Below, piece after piece: positions 1 through 9,747 of a stretch of DNA of 64,000 bases. Under the pieces are notes generated by a model that was given only the letters and a program-made list of their open reading frames with translations, was not told the DNA's origin and did not search any database. The stretch lies in NCBI RefSeq assembly GCF_024582835.1, contig NZ_CP102097.1, forward strand, positions 1,116,001 to 1,180,000. Direction: 5' to 3'. Both the position numbers and the translations under genes were made by a program. Source of the DNA: Vibrio japonicus. GTDB taxonomy: Bacteria; Pseudomonadota; Gammaproteobacteria; Enterobacterales; Vibrionaceae. The first letter of the stretch is position 1, and each line of letters starts with the position of its first letter.

Positions 1-600
1 GAAGCCGTTGGATAACTTAAAGTTATGGCTGGCCACCCAGGCCAGAAGGCTGTCGTCACCAATCAGTCCAACAGGGAGCCTAAAGTTTAGCGCATAAACT
101 TTGTCCAGAAATAGCGGCGTTAACGCATAAAAATTGCCGCTTAAGGCTTCTCCTTTTAACGTCGCGCTTCTGGTGTTACTGGTTGTTCTCCCCTTCGTTT
201 TTGGTATGCCTGCTAGGATGTAGCAATCGGGGTGTTCTTCGTAGGACTTAATGATACTGCCAATCGATTCTGGGGTAATCGTGCAGTCACCATCAATAAA
301 AGCGGTGATAAGTGAGTCTCCCTCACCTAGCTCTATTGCAAAGTTCCAAGCATTTGCCTTATCACCGATCGTGACTTCATAGGCATGCCAACCAGTTTTG
401 TCTTGGCAGTAACGCTCTGCGACCTGGTAAGTATTGTCGCTACATCCGTTGCAGATGACATTAACTTCTGAGCTTATACCGCCAAGTTGTGCTAACGATT
501 TTTCTATAGAGCCAAGGCAACTTTCTATAAAGTCTGCCTCATTATAAGCGAGAACATTGAGCCTGATTTGATGTGTATCTTTACTCGTGACTTTACTCAT
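1..600 (-). CDS. Family 2 glycosyltransferase, 3' end cut by window edge
   Basis: The first 200 codons of a GT2-type glycosyltransferase are visible; the stop codon lies beyond the left edge. The start is the ATG whose complement is at 598-600. The N-terminus reads as a GT-A nucleotide-binding fold (LNVLAYNEADFIESCL), and FIDGDCTI around residue 97 is the DxD-like metal/nucleotide-sugar site. It begins 12 bases after the stop of the GT4 gene upstream, so it should belong to the same minus-strand exopolysaccharide operon. The probable role is adding one sugar to the lipid-linked repeat unit on the cytoplasmic face. The sugar specificity cannot be read. Confidence 0.8.
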   Translation of the reverse strand, partial: MSKVTSKDTHQIRLNVLAYNEADFIESCLGSIEKSLAQLGGISSEVNVICNGCSDNTYQVAERYCQDKTGWHAYEVTIGDKANAWNFAIELGEGDSLITAFIDGDCTITPESIGSIIKSYEEHPDCYILAGIPKTKGRTTSNTRSATLKGEALSGNFYALTPLFLDKVYALNFRLPVGLIGDDSLLAWVASHNFKLSNGF

Positions 601-612
601 AGTGACGCGCTC

Positions 613-1710
613 TCATAGTTCATGAATCATTGATTCCCATTGACTGATAATGTTTTTAGGCGTGTATACCTCTGAACGTTGATAGGCTAGCTTGCCATAC
701 TCATCCCGTAGTTTCGGATCGAGTAAGAATCTATTAATTGACTCTGCCATTTGTTCAATATCATCGGGTGCGAGTAGCTTTCCATATTTGTCAGAGATGA
801 TCTCTGAGGGACCCATTGGGCAGTTGAACGCAATGACAGGTAACCCTTGTCCCATTGCTTCAATTAGGGTTAGCCCGAAGCCCTCGTAGCGAGAGCTCAA
901 TACATACATCGAAGCTTGTTGGTACTCTCGAATAATCTCTGTCGATTCCGGAACGAGCATCACACTGTGTTCTAGTTGATACTCTCGTATTAACGTTTCG
1001 AGTTCAGGCTTAGCGCTCCCAGTTGGACCGACTATCCTTAAGGTCCAGTTTTTCTTCGATTGTTCATCAATTTTCGCCCACGACTTAATCAGTAAATCGA
1101 AGCCTTTTTGATCGGTCATCCGTCCAACCGCCAACACTATATTTTGCCGTTCACTCTCACGCCAACTGTCGAGTCGATCAATGGGTAACGGGTTTGGGAT
1201 CACCACCACTTTCTGAGGGTTGGTTTGAAGCGTGTTTATCCAGTGCGCTTTATCTGTGCCGGTTAAGACAATAATCTTCTTGCAGAGTAAAGACGCTAAT
1301 CGGCGGCCAAACCAACGGCTTCCAAATCGTGTGCTTATTCCTGAGTTGAAGTGCTCCCACGCGATATGATTTTGGTTCACAAGTGGGAGTGAGGAGTAGA
1401 GGCACATCTGCGTGTCGCAGCTGATAACAAGATCGGGTTTAAGTCGTTGGATAGTGCGATAAATGGCGAAAGGCAGCATAAGGTGCTGGATTTTCGATCT
1501 TGTCGCGCTGAACAGCTGTTCTCTTTTTACAGACTCATTCAGATAGAAAAACGGCGCTTTTTTTGATTCGTGATGACTGATGATGGTCACGTCAAAACCC
1601 GCACCTACTAACTCGTTAGAGATCATGGTGCACATCCTTTCGGTCCCACCAAGCGCGGTAATATCATTAATCAAAAAAACGATGCTGATTTTTTGTGTCC
1701 ATTTATTCAC
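613..1710 (-). CDS. Family 4 glycosyltransferase (365 aa)
   Basis: This is a GT-B fold, GT4-type glycosyltransferase. The N-terminal domain opens with the glycine-rich LGGTERMCTMISNEL acceptor loop. The C-terminal nucleotide-sugar domain shows VGRMTDQKGFDLLI, then the EX7E-type segment SSRYEGFGLTLIEAMGQGLPVIAFNCPMGPSEII. Start is GTG at 1710, supported by an AAGGAAC ribosome site 8-10 bases upstream. It lies 15 bases after the preceding GT4 gene and 12 bases before the GT2 gene, which fits one operon. It probably adds one residue of the exopolysaccharide repeat in the cytoplasm; donor and acceptor are unknown. Confidence 0.85.
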   Translation of the reverse strand: MNKWTQKISIVFLINDITALGGTERMCTMISNELVGAGFDVTIISHHESKKAPFFYLNESVKREQLFSATRSKIQHLMLPFAIYRTIQRLKPDLVISCDTQMCLYSSLPLVNQNHIAWEHFNSGISTRFGSRWFGRRLASLLCKKIIVLTGTDKAHWINTLQTNPQKVVVIPNPLPIDRLDSWRESERQNIVLAVGRMTDQKGFDLLIKSWAKIDEQSKKNWTLRIVGPTGSAKPELETLIREYQLEHSVMLVPESTEIIREYQQASMYVLSSRYEGFGLTLIEAMGQGLPVIAFNCPMGPSEIISDKYGKLLAPDDIEQMAESINRFLLDPKLRDEYGKLAYQRSEVYTPKNIISQWESMIHEL

Positions 1711-1725
1711 GAGCAGTTCCTTGCG

Positions 1726-2895
1726 CTACTTTGTTTCCTTAAACGTAACCGGTACCTTAGATGTTAGCGTTGAAAATATATACTCGATACGTTTTGCATT
1801 GTTTTCCCAAGTGAGCTTTTTATCCTGAATCGTCTTGGTGGCTTCCATTTGCAGCCGTGCTCTTAAGTTGTCGCTCGATAGGATGCGTTTGATGCAGTCT
1901 AAAATGGCATCAGGCGTGTCCATGTTGTAGAGAAGGGCGTTTTTGTTGTCGCACAGTAGTTCCTTAATATTATCGGTGTCAGGGGCAACAATGACCTTTC
2001 CTTTTGCTAAGTATTCAATGAGTTTAAGTGGGGAAGACCAAGGGGTCACAGCTGGCTGGAGTGCGATGTCTATTTGATCGAGCCAAGCTGGCATGTCTTT
2101 CCTTTCAATCAACCCGGTGATGTGGAAGCGGCTCTCTACACCTAACTGCTTTGCCTGTTCTTGCAGAGGCTCTGCAGCTGGGCCGTCACCAATAATCAGT
2201 AACATCAAATGATTATTCTCTGGTTCTGCTATTAATGATAGTAACTTGTCGAGCTGATGCCACTCGCGACAGAAACCAACAAACCCTATAGTGAGCTTGC
2301 CTTCAAACTGACGGTTGCGAGTAATGCCTTGGTTTGGAAAGAACTTTTTCGGGTCAATCCCATTCGGAATTACAGTGATATGGTCTTCAGGTACGCCCGC
2401 TTTTATCACGTAGTGGGCAAGCACATGGGTAACAGGACAAACATGGTCTGCATTGCGCCAGGTATACACCTCACTCCATTTAGCAAGGGGTTTGAGTGCA
2501 ATACCTCCATACTGGGCTCTTTCATCATATAGCGGAGAGTTAACCTCCAGAATGAGCTTCAAACGAAATAGTTTTTTCACCCAAATGCCCGCGGGCAGGA
2601 AGAGGTTGTATCGCTCATAGATAGCATCGGGCTTATGTTTAATGATCGCTAGAAGTAGTTTGAAAAAGACATAAAATGAGTAGCAGAACTCTAGTAATTC
2701 TGAGCAGAATTTTGGCAATGATTTGCGTAGTTTTGAGACCCATCCGCCATCACTGCCGAACTCAGATTCTTCCGCGATTTTAGGGCCGACCACAATGACA
2801 TCATGACCAAGCTGCCTTAGTGCGCGAATGATCTCTTCTACATGGACATACTGACCATCTTTAGATGCAATTCTGTGATGATATAGTATTTTCAT
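1726..2895 (-). CDS. Family 4 glycosyltransferase (389 aa)
   Basis: A GT4-type glycosyltransferase with the two Rossmann-like halves of the GT-B fold. The N-terminal YVHVEEIIRALRQLGHDVIVVGP segment is typical of the acceptor domain. The C-terminal half carries VIPNGIDPKKFFP, a GFVGFCREWHQ nucleotide-binding start, and ALQPAVTPWSSPLKLIEYLAKGKVIVAPD in the position of the EX7E motif, with only the second Glu clear. ATG start with a GAGGG box upstream. It sits between two other GT4 genes in the same orientation, so it is assigned to the exopolysaccharide operon. Sugar specificity is unknown. Confidence 0.83.
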   Translation of the reverse strand: MKILYHHRIASKDGQYVHVEEIIRALRQLGHDVIVVGPKIAEESEFGSDGGWVSKLRKSLPKFCSELLEFCYSFYVFFKLLLAIIKHKPDAIYERYNLFLPAGIWVKKLFRLKLILEVNSPLYDERAQYGGIALKPLAKWSEVYTWRNADHVCPVTHVLAHYVIKAGVPEDHITVIPNGIDPKKFFPNQGITRNRQFEGKLTIGFVGFCREWHQLDKLLSLIAEPENNHLMLLIIGDGPAAEPLQEQAKQLGVESRFHITGLIERKDMPAWLDQIDIALQPAVTPWSSPLKLIEYLAKGKVIVAPDTDNIKELLCDNKNALLYNMDTPDAILDCIKRILSSDNLRARLQMEATKTIQDKKLTWENNAKRIEYIFSTLTSKVPVTFKETK

Positions 2896-2935
2896 TACAT
2901 AATACCCTCAGACTAATTTGGTATCAGTGAGTCAA

Positions 2936-4156
2936 TTAAGAGCGACATAGCTTAATGCTGCTGCTTTGGTATGCGCTGATGGCCGACTGAAAAATTTCAT
3001 ACTGTCCTTGCGAAGTCGTAAACCAGTCAAACTGCTCTGCGTATTGGCGCGTGTCGCTACGGTTGGGCGGATTCATGAGGACACTTTCGACTCCTTTAGC
3101 GATTGCCGCTGAGTATCTATCGACAAGGATGCCGGCACTCTGATTTTGCACCACTTCGGGTGTTCCCCAAATATTGGTTGCCACGACAGGGGTTCCGCAG
3201 GCCATAGACTCTAACAATACATTGGCCCAACCTTCTCGGCTTGACGCCAATACAAGCGCATTGGATGCACCATAATAGCCTGCAAGCTCACCCTGGCTCA
3301 GGCTGCCAAGGAAAGTAACGCGGGACTGTAATTGCTCTTTTATGACTTGTTGTTTCAGGCGCTTTTCTTCAGAGCCAGTACCGGCAATCAAAAGTAAGAC
3401 GCCAGGCAAATGTTTGAGCGATTCGATGACCAAGTGATGCCCCTTTCGCTCAATCAGGTGACCTACCGAAATAATAATGGGTTTATCCATCGGGAGATTT
3501 AGCTGTTTTCTTAATACACGTTGTTTTAACTCATCGATATAAGGAAATAGCTGCAGATCAACACCATTTCGGAGCGTAGTTACGGAGTTGGGCTCTGCGC
3601 CAAGCTCTATCATTTCTGATCTTAGGGCTTCACACACCGCCATATTATGATCACTTTGCCCAAGCACGGCTTGTATGTCTTTCTTGGGTTTATTGTATTT
3701 TGGAATGAGGTTGATATCGGTCCCGCGAGCCGTAACCGTAAAAGGTTTACCTAACTTTTCCGCCGCTTGTGAGATGGCCACACCATCGGGATAAAAGTAA
3801 TGGCCATCGATTACATCGAAATCAAAGCCTTGTTGAATCAGCTGGCTGGCTTTCTTATATATGGCGGTAGAAAGGGTATGAGGAGTGAGCGTCATACCGA
3901 CTTTAGGCACGACCACATAACGAGGATGGTAAACATCCATACCAAAACGTTTCTCATACAGTGGTGCATTGGCATAAGAAGCATACGAGCCAAACATTTT
4001 CTGCCGAAATGGAAACCAAGGAACAGGGGCGATAACTTTTATCTCTACATCAGGAAAGTGGAGTTTCAAATGACGCAACCGTGTCTCTATAAACACGCCG
4101 TGTTTTGGGTTGTTAGCGTAGGGAAATAGTGTGGTCACCGTTAAGATTTTCATCAT
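2936..4156 (-). CDS. Family 4 glycosyltransferase (406 aa)
   Basis: A GT4 glycosyltransferase. The N-terminus (ILTVTTLFPYANNPKHGVFIETRLRHL) has the acceptor-binding loop. The C-terminal domain has VTLRNGVDLQLFP, ISVGHLIERKGHHLVIESL and a canonical donor-site segment ASSREGWANVLLESMACGTPVVATNIWGTPEVV with the EX7E glutamates. Two adjacent ATG codons are possible starts (4156 and 4153). The stop lies 40 bases before the next GT4 gene, and the start is 2 bases after the amidotransferase stop, so the genes are probably cotranscribed. It should act on a lipid-linked glycan in the cytoplasm. Confidence 0.85.
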   Translation of the reverse strand: MMKILTVTTLFPYANNPKHGVFIETRLRHLKLHFPDVEIKVIAPVPWFPFRQKMFGSYASYANAPLYEKRFGMDVYHPRYVVVPKVGMTLTPHTLSTAIYKKASQLIQQGFDFDVIDGHYFYPDGVAISQAAEKLGKPFTVTARGTDINLIPKYNKPKKDIQAVLGQSDHNMAVCEALRSEMIELGAEPNSVTTLRNGVDLQLFPYIDELKQRVLRKQLNLPMDKPIIISVGHLIERKGHHLVIESLKHLPGVLLLIAGTGSEEKRLKQQVIKEQLQSRVTFLGSLSQGELAGYYGASNALVLASSREGWANVLLESMACGTPVVATNIWGTPEVVQNQSAGILVDRYSAAIAKGVESVLMNPPNRSDTRQYAEQFDWFTTSQGQYEIFQSAISAYQSSSIKLCRS

Positions 4157-4158
4157 AG

Positions 4159-6039
4159 TTACTGCCTATTCATGAATTTTGCAAACATCATCAGGCACCA
4201 CAGAGCATCGGCATGATTACTTCTTCCGGAGGTATGGGCAGAAATCATATCTTTGAGAGCTCTGGCATCGAAAAAGCCGCTATCTAGCATATTGTCAGAC
4301 AGTATGGTTGAGCTCAGACTGCTCTTGAGCGGGCCTCTGAACCACTCGGCGATTGGAATACTGAACCCCATTTTAGGACGATATAAGATGTTGCTGTCTA
4401 CATAAGGTTCAAGGGCTTTTTTGAACGCGTATTTCCCCTCTGTGCCACGAATATTATCTGAGCTATTAATTGAGAATGCCCACTCGACAAATACGTGATC
4501 CAGCAAAGGTGCGCGCACTTCCAGTGAATGTGCCATGCTGGCTCTGTCTACCTTGGTGAGGATATCGCCGGGTAGCCAGGTTTTCATGTCCAGATATTGT
4601 ATCAGTTTCAATGGGTCGTTTGTGGGGGCATTGTTGGCATGCTGTTTCATGATTTCGGAGCCTGTATAGCCACTCAGACGACGTCGGTAATCGGCACTAA
4701 ATAACTGGTGCCTTTCTTCGATACGTAATTTGGACATGGTATTGGCGTACGCTTCGACAGGAGTCATGGCCAGCGATTGTAATGTGGTTTTTGCTCGTAA
4801 AGGTTTTGGTGCCCAATCCGCTTTGGGGTAGACGTTCGCTAAACCACCGAATATGGGTTTACGTATGCTTCCTGGAATTTTGTCCCGTAGGCGCTGTTCC
4901 ATCCAATGCATTCTTTGGCGGCGATAGCCGGCAAAAATCTCATCCCCCCCATCGCCTGATAAAGCCACTTTGACGCTCTGTCTGGCGAGTTGGCACACCT
5001 GATATGTTGGCAGGGCAGAGCTGTCAGCAAAAGGTTCATCGTACACCTGACTCAGCTTATCGATCAGTGCGTAATCGTTTGATGAGACAATTTGGCTCGT
5101 GTGCTGGGTTTGGTATCGGTTAGCTATTTGGTTTGCATACTCACTTTCGTCATAAGCACTTTCGTTAAAGCCGATGGCGCAAGTGTTGACCGGAGAATCC
5201 TGAAGCCCGGCCATAAGAGCAGTGATCGCGCTTGAATCAACGCCTCCAGATAAAAAAGCGCCTAAAGGGACATCAGAGAGCAAGCGGATTCTGACCGCTT
5301 CATTGAGTCTTTCGATTAACTCTGTTTGAACCTCTTCCCATGAGTGAATTCTGGTCGGTGCTGCCAAATCCCAGTATTGAACTTGCTGAACGTTAGCGTG
5401 CGGCTCCAGAAGCATAAAGTGCCCGGAGTTAAGCTTAAAAATATGTTTGTACGCACTATAAGGCTCAGGTATGTAGCCATACATAAAAAACTCTTCGGCC
5501 ATTTCAGCACGTAATGTAGTATCGACCTCAGGGTGGGCAAGCAATACCTTGAGTTCTGAGCCGAAAATGAATTGGCCAGAGCGAGTCTGAGTATAATAAA
5601 GCGGCTTTTTGCCCAACCTGTCTCTAGCGATGAATAGCTGCTTTTTGTTGCGATCCCATAGGGCAAAAGCGAACATCCCACGAAAGCGGTCAAGGCATTG
5701 GACTCCCCATTGTTCCCAGGCATGAACAATTACTTCGGTATCGCTATGAGTTGAGAAACGATGCCCAAGACAAGAGAGTTCAGCGACGAGTGACTCGAAG
5801 TTGTATATCTCGCCATTGAAGACCACGCAAACAGACTGATCTTCATTAAAAATAGGTTGCTGGCCGCCGCTTAGGTCGATGATGGATAATCTTCGGTGCC
5901 CTAAGCCCACATGGCTATCAATAAAGTAACCTTCATCATCTGGGCCTCGGTGGGATTGCGCCCGATTTATCTGTCTTAACAGGTCACTGTCGATTGAACT
6001 ATTGGCCTTAAGGTTAAATATTCCAGAAATTCCACACAT
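4159..6039 (-). CDS. XrtA/PEP-CTERM-type asparagine synthase-like amidotransferase (626 aa)
   Basis: A two-domain glutamine-dependent amidotransferase. The start is set at ATG 6039 because class II glutaminases need Cys at position 2 after Met removal (MCGISGIF); a GGGAG box precedes this ATG, and an upstream in-frame extension would bury the Cys. Residues 1-200 form the Ntn glutaminase domain, with RGPDDEG and FNGEIYNF. SGGVDSS near residues 264-270 is the ATP pyrophosphatase loop, followed by ALSGDGGDEIFAGYRR. This subfamily is a regular member of exosortase-A polysaccharide loci and is thought to amidate a sugar acid or precursor rather than make free asparagine. The gene lies directly after exosortase in the operon. 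Confidence 0.9.
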   Translation of the reverse strand: MCGISGIFNLKANSSIDSDLLRQINRAQSHRGPDDEGYFIDSHVGLGHRRLSIIDLSGGQQPIFNEDQSVCVVFNGEIYNFESLVAELSCLGHRFSTHSDTEVIVHAWEQWGVQCLDRFRGMFAFALWDRNKKQLFIARDRLGKKPLYYTQTRSGQFIFGSELKVLLAHPEVDTTLRAEMAEEFFMYGYIPEPYSAYKHIFKLNSGHFMLLEPHANVQQVQYWDLAAPTRIHSWEEVQTELIERLNEAVRIRLLSDVPLGAFLSGGVDSSAITALMAGLQDSPVNTCAIGFNESAYDESEYANQIANRYQTQHTSQIVSSNDYALIDKLSQVYDEPFADSSALPTYQVCQLARQSVKVALSGDGGDEIFAGYRRQRMHWMEQRLRDKIPGSIRKPIFGGLANVYPKADWAPKPLRAKTTLQSLAMTPVEAYANTMSKLRIEERHQLFSADYRRRLSGYTGSEIMKQHANNAPTNDPLKLIQYLDMKTWLPGDILTKVDRASMAHSLEVRAPLLDHVFVEWAFSINSSDNIRGTEGKYAFKKALEPYVDSNILYRPKMGFSIPIAEWFRGPLKSSLSSTILSDNMLDSGFFDARALKDMISAHTSGRSNHADALWCLMMFAKFMNRQ

Positions 6040-6053
6040 AACAACACTCCCTG

Positions 6054-7490
6054 TTAGTATTCTCCATTGGCCATCCATGCCGTCGCAAGCGCTTGGAGCT
6101 GTTCGTCCGTCGAATCAAAGCTCGCTAGTGCCAGTACATCTGCAGTGCCTGATTGTTCGGTCATTAACCTCGCTGCTCTGAGTAGTTTTACTTTAATTGG
6201 GTTACTTGAACAAAAGCGGTCAATGCAATACCAGTAAAGAATTTTCATCGATTGGCCCCGATGATTGGCAACGGTAAGCTGCGTTGCCTTAAAGGCTTCA
6301 ATGACCTCGGGTGAAATGACTTGTTCTGTGTTTGAGTTTAAAGACCATTTCTCTTGATCATAGATGTGATTGCTAGAGCTAATTAACTCTCCATGCTCTT
6401 GCTTAATTGAATATCGGGCGGAAAAAAACTCAACCCGTCCGTCAGGCGTCTTTCCTCTTGTGACTTTCAGTGCCTCTGGAAAAGAGATCCCCCAAAGAGA
6501 AGATTCAACCTCTGTGACATCATTAGGCAAGCCGATTGGATTGATGGTTTGATGATCCGCTATTTTTAAAGACTCTTCCCATTTGAACTGAAAAAAGAAA
6601 ACAGCAACGAAACAGGTAACGATAGTGAGTGTTTTTGCGGGCATCTGGGATGCATGCTGGACGGCACTTGAGAACGTTGGAGAGATAGGTGTGTCGGCAA
6701 ACTTATCCGCCACATAAAAAATGATACCAATAACAAAAGTGAAAAATACCCATCCGTAGACCAAATGGTCGGCTCCAGTGGCGTATTTCATGTCGCTCAA
6801 GTGTCCAATAAGCACAATGCCGTAGGCTCGGATACCGTTGGCGATTATAGGAAAGATGAATGAAAAAGCGACGAAGGAGAGGATTTTCCACCACTTATTG
6901 AAGCTGAGGTAGGCGAACAAGGTGCCAAGCGCAAGACTCGATATCAGAAAACGTATTCCCGAGCATGCTTCGGCCACTTCAAACAGACCATTAGGGATGG
7001 ATAAAAATAGCCCTTCGCGATATACCGGAATACTGGAAAGTTGCAGTGCAAAAACGGTGATATCGGCGGTAATAAGTTGAAGATAGGGGATGAGCTCTTC
7101 ACCAAACGGGATGCAGAAGACCAAATAAAATATTGGAAAAAATAGGATTTTTGTCAGAGCTGTTCCCAGTAAAGCCCAAAGCATCAGCTGTAAGCTAGCA
7201 ATGAGCGCGACATGCTCAAATAACGCCACATCCGCAGCTTTTCCTAACATCCAAAGTAGCGTCGGGAGTACAAACAAAGCGACAGGGAGCCAAGCTGTGC
7301 TGATTGGTGTTTGCTTTATCTGCTCTTTTTTACGCCACGCTAACCATAAGGAAATGGGGATAATAATAAAGCCATGTTCATAGGTTTTGGATTGCATCCA
7401 AACCGTCACCATGCTTTCTATGGATTCGTAATAAACAAGAACCCATGCAAGCAGCGGTAAGATAAAGCGAAACAGGCGTAAACTACTCAC
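6054..7490 (-). CDS. xrtA: Exosortase A fused to an EpsI domain (about 478 aa)
   Basis: A multipass inner-membrane transpeptidase-like protein (EpsH/XrtA family) expected to cleave PEP-CTERM tails at the outer face of the inner membrane. About eight hydrophobic helices fill the first 265 residues. The conserved catalytic set is present: Cys in EVAEACSGIRFL (C176), Arg in NGIRAYGIVLIGH (R221) and His in DHLVYGW (H242). After one more helix, residues about 300-478 form a periplasmic EpsI-like domain, a fusion known in XrtA. I chose GTG 7490, which follows a GGAG box and overlaps the upstream glycosyltransferase by 8 bases; a TTG at 7502 is the alternative. No PEP-CTERM substrate gene is in this window. 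Confidence 0.92.
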   Translation of the reverse strand: MSSLRLFRFILPLLAWVLVYYESIESMVTVWMQSKTYEHGFIIIPISLWLAWRKKEQIKQTPISTAWLPVALFVLPTLLWMLGKAADVALFEHVALIASLQLMLWALLGTALTKILFFPIFYLVFCIPFGEELIPYLQLITADITVFALQLSSIPVYREGLFLSIPNGLFEVAEACSGIRFLISSLALGTLFAYLSFNKWWKILSFVAFSFIFPIIANGIRAYGIVLIGHLSDMKYATGADHLVYGWVFFTFVIGIIFYVADKFADTPISPTFSSAVQHASQMPAKTLTIVTCFVAVFFFQFKWEESLKIADHQTINPIGLPNDVTEVESSLWGISFPEALKVTRGKTPDGRVEFFSARYSIKQEHGELISSSNHIYDQEKWSLNSNTEQVISPEVIEAFKATQLTVANHRGQSMKILYWYCIDRFCSSNPIKVKLLRAARLMTEQSGTADVLALASFDSTDEQLQALATAWMANGEY

Positions 7491-8700
7491 AATTGGCTCC
7501 AAGGTAATTCAGCAATGGGGTCAGTTTTGCATCCCAGCTGTAATGTTCTTCTAACCATTCTCTGGACTCGGCCGCAATATAGGGAGGAGTATTGAGTTTG
7601 TTGATCACCCACTCCGTCATGCTTTGCTGAGAATCAGTGACGTACAAGCTTTCTTCTGGGTAGTCTTCTAATCCTTCTATACCTCGTTTTGATGTCATTA
7701 CCGGACGTTCCATCGCCATCGCTTCTAAAATCTTATTTTGGATCCCGCGAGCCATTTGCATTGGCGCAACAGCGGCTTTGGCTTTAGATAGGTATGGCCT
7801 GACATCGTCAACGCGTCCGGTTACAACGACACCAGGAAGTTTTGAAAGATCTGTGACCTGCTTAGGTGGCGACGAACCCACAATGTAGAACTTACTATTT
7901 GGGCACTGTTTAATCACTTCAGACCAAATGTTCTGCGTAAACCAAATGACGGTTTCAATATTGGGCCGATAATCCATGGCACCGGTAAAAACGATATAGT
8001 TCTCATCATCTAACGAGAAATTTTCGCTGAGGGTTGAGGGCGCCGAAGGTGAAAAGTATTCGCTATCGATTCCGTTGCTTAAAGTCTTAACCTTGGTTTG
8101 TATATTTCGCTCGACAGTTTCTCTGAAGAGCGAAGCCTCGGTATCCGAGATAAAACAGCTGACAGAAAACTGATCAGCGACGTACTTTTCATACTTTGCG
8201 AGAGTGCGGTATTCACGCATGTATACTTTGCTCATTACCCCTTTCGAAGCGTTGGCATATTGGCGCCATTTGTCCGAGTCAATGTCAGCAAACTGCATCA
8301 CTTTGTGCAGATTCTTGGTGCCTGGGGTCAGTACATATTGCGCCATACAGCCAGAATAAATGAATGCTTTGGATATGTTGTTATCACGCACGGTTTGATC
8401 CACCCAGTGCGACATTTTAGAGCTTCGATAGTAGGGGAGTGTTATCGGCTCGCCTCGACCAAACGCAGACAATCCCTTCAATTTGGCGATAGAAGAGTTA
8501 AGATCGACGAAAAAGCACTCTTTACATAACTCAGAGACGTTGTGCTTATATTGCTTGTCATTAGGATCGTCAATGAAACACCCAACGTAAACGTCATAGT
8601 GTTTATTGAGAAACTTAAGCACGTTGAACGTTGTTATTTTGTCCCCTTTGTTTGGAGGGTAGGGAATACGGTGACATAAGTAGAGTAACGGTTCTTTCAT
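7483..8700 (-). CDS. TIGR03087-type XrtA-associated glycosyltransferase (405 aa)
   Basis: A GT4-like glycosyltransferase. The N-terminus LYLCHRIPYPPNKGDKITTFNVLKFL is the signature opening of the TIGR03087 family, which occurs beside exosortase A. The donor domain shows IVFTGAMDYRPNIETVIWF, FYIVGSSPP and the EX7E-like region APMQMARGIQNKILEAMAMERPVMTS. It starts 3 bases after the FemAB-like gene and overlaps the exosortase start by 8 bases, so the two are probably translationally coupled. It should transfer one sugar of the repeat unit. The family name comes from memory of motif and context, not a profile search. Confidence 0.88.
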   Translation of the reverse strand: MKEPLLYLCHRIPYPPNKGDKITTFNVLKFLNKHYDVYVGCFIDDPNDKQYKHNVSELCKECFFVDLNSSIAKLKGLSAFGRGEPITLPYYRSSKMSHWVDQTVRDNNISKAFIYSGCMAQYVLTPGTKNLHKVMQFADIDSDKWRQYANASKGVMSKVYMREYRTLAKYEKYVADQFSVSCFISDTEASLFRETVERNIQTKVKTLSNGIDSEYFSPSAPSTLSENFSLDDENYIVFTGAMDYRPNIETVIWFTQNIWSEVIKQCPNSKFYIVGSSPPKQVTDLSKLPGVVVTGRVDDVRPYLSKAKAAVAPMQMARGIQNKILEAMAMERPVMTSKRGIEGLEDYPEESLYVTDSQQSMTEWVINKLNTPPYIAAESREWLEEHYSWDAKLTPLLNYLGANCE

Positions 8701-8703
8701 TTT

Positions 8704-9747
8704 TCACCCTAAATACTTGGAAAGTTGAGGTCCAATTTGACGAGAAAGCTTGAGTGGCATTTTTTTCCAAATACCAATTAAAATCTTATACTTAGGGTTG
8801 TTTGGTGATAGGTTGGGCAAATCTTTCGCTTTGATTAACGCGATACGATAGTTGAGGCTATCCTCCTGCATTCCCCAATGCTTTTTATACTGGTAAGAAC
8901 CCGAATCTTTTTTGCTTCTTCCAAAGTCAAACTTGGTCATTCCTTTATCTTTCGCAATACACATCAGTTGATAATACATGTAGTCATTGCTCTTCAAATC
9001 TCGGGCATCATTGGTCCCGCCGCCATAATATGGAAGTACCGTATCCTTGTAATAAAAACTCAACACACTGGAGACAGGTGTTCCTTCTTGATCATGAATA
9101 ACAAGTGTCTCGCATCTATCACCGAACGTTTGCTTGAGTGACTCAAACAGTTTCTTGTTGAATACGGGCGTGCCGAGGTTACGAACACTTTGGGAGTAGA
9201 CATCGTAGCAGATCGATGTATTGTCTTGGTTATCCCACTGAAGGCTATTTTTAAGGGAATGACGAACGACCGCTCGTTGCTTGCGTTTAATGTCGGTCAG
9301 GATTTGATCGGGTGTTTCATTGAGTATCGATGAAAATGTCGCATGATGGCAGTGCGATACCCATGGTCCTTCTGACGGTCTCTGGTCTTTGTCACGAAGC
9401 TCGACATAATCCACCTTTAAAGAATGGCCCAGCTCAAGGGCTGACTTCTCAAGTTTATGCCTGACCGCATCAGAATCCGCTAAAACTCCCCCATATACGC
9501 AGAAAGGTGTCGAGATGAGAGCGTGCCCAAAAAAATTGCTTTTCTGTTCGAAAAGGGGGAGGACGCCCACGATCTGCCCATCTTGTTCAGCCAACAAGTA
9601 TTGAGGCTTATGCTTAAAAACCGATTTTATGACGTGGTACCAACCCGTGAGATGGAAAAAAGTACCGTCTTGATGATTGTCTACATAGTTATCCCAAGCT
9701 GACATATCTTGGTGGTTCATCTTTCTGATTTGTAGATTTTGAGTCAT
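8704..9747 (-). CDS. FemAB-like, XrtA-associated acyltransferase (347 aa)
   Basis: A GNAT-fold FemAB-related protein, with two acyltransferase-like halves. Visible marks are the N-terminal HQDGTFFHLTGWYHVI segment and the C-terminal YYQLMCIAKDKGMTKFDFGRSKKDSGSYQYKKHWG, the most conserved stretch of the XrtA-linked FemAB family. Such proteins use an aminoacyl-tRNA or acyl donor; in exopolysaccharide loci the acceptor is unknown but may be an amino sugar. It overlaps the deacetylase gene by 59 bases, which suggests tight coupling: deacetylation would expose an amine that this enzyme could then modify. That link is inference. Confidence 0.87.
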   Translation of the reverse strand: MTQNLQIRKMNHQDMSAWDNYVDNHQDGTFFHLTGWYHVIKSVFKHKPQYLLAEQDGQIVGVLPLFEQKSNFFGHALISTPFCVYGGVLADSDAVRHKLEKSALELGHSLKVDYVELRDKDQRPSEGPWVSHCHHATFSSILNETPDQILTDIKRKQRAVVRHSLKNSLQWDNQDNTSICYDVYSQSVRNLGTPVFNKKLFESLKQTFGDRCETLVIHDQEGTPVSSVLSFYYKDTVLPYYGGGTNDARDLKSNDYMYYQLMCIAKDKGMTKFDFGRSKKDSGSYQYKKHWGMQEDSLNYRIALIKAKDLPNLSPNNPKYKILIGIWKKMPLKLSRQIGPQLSKYLG

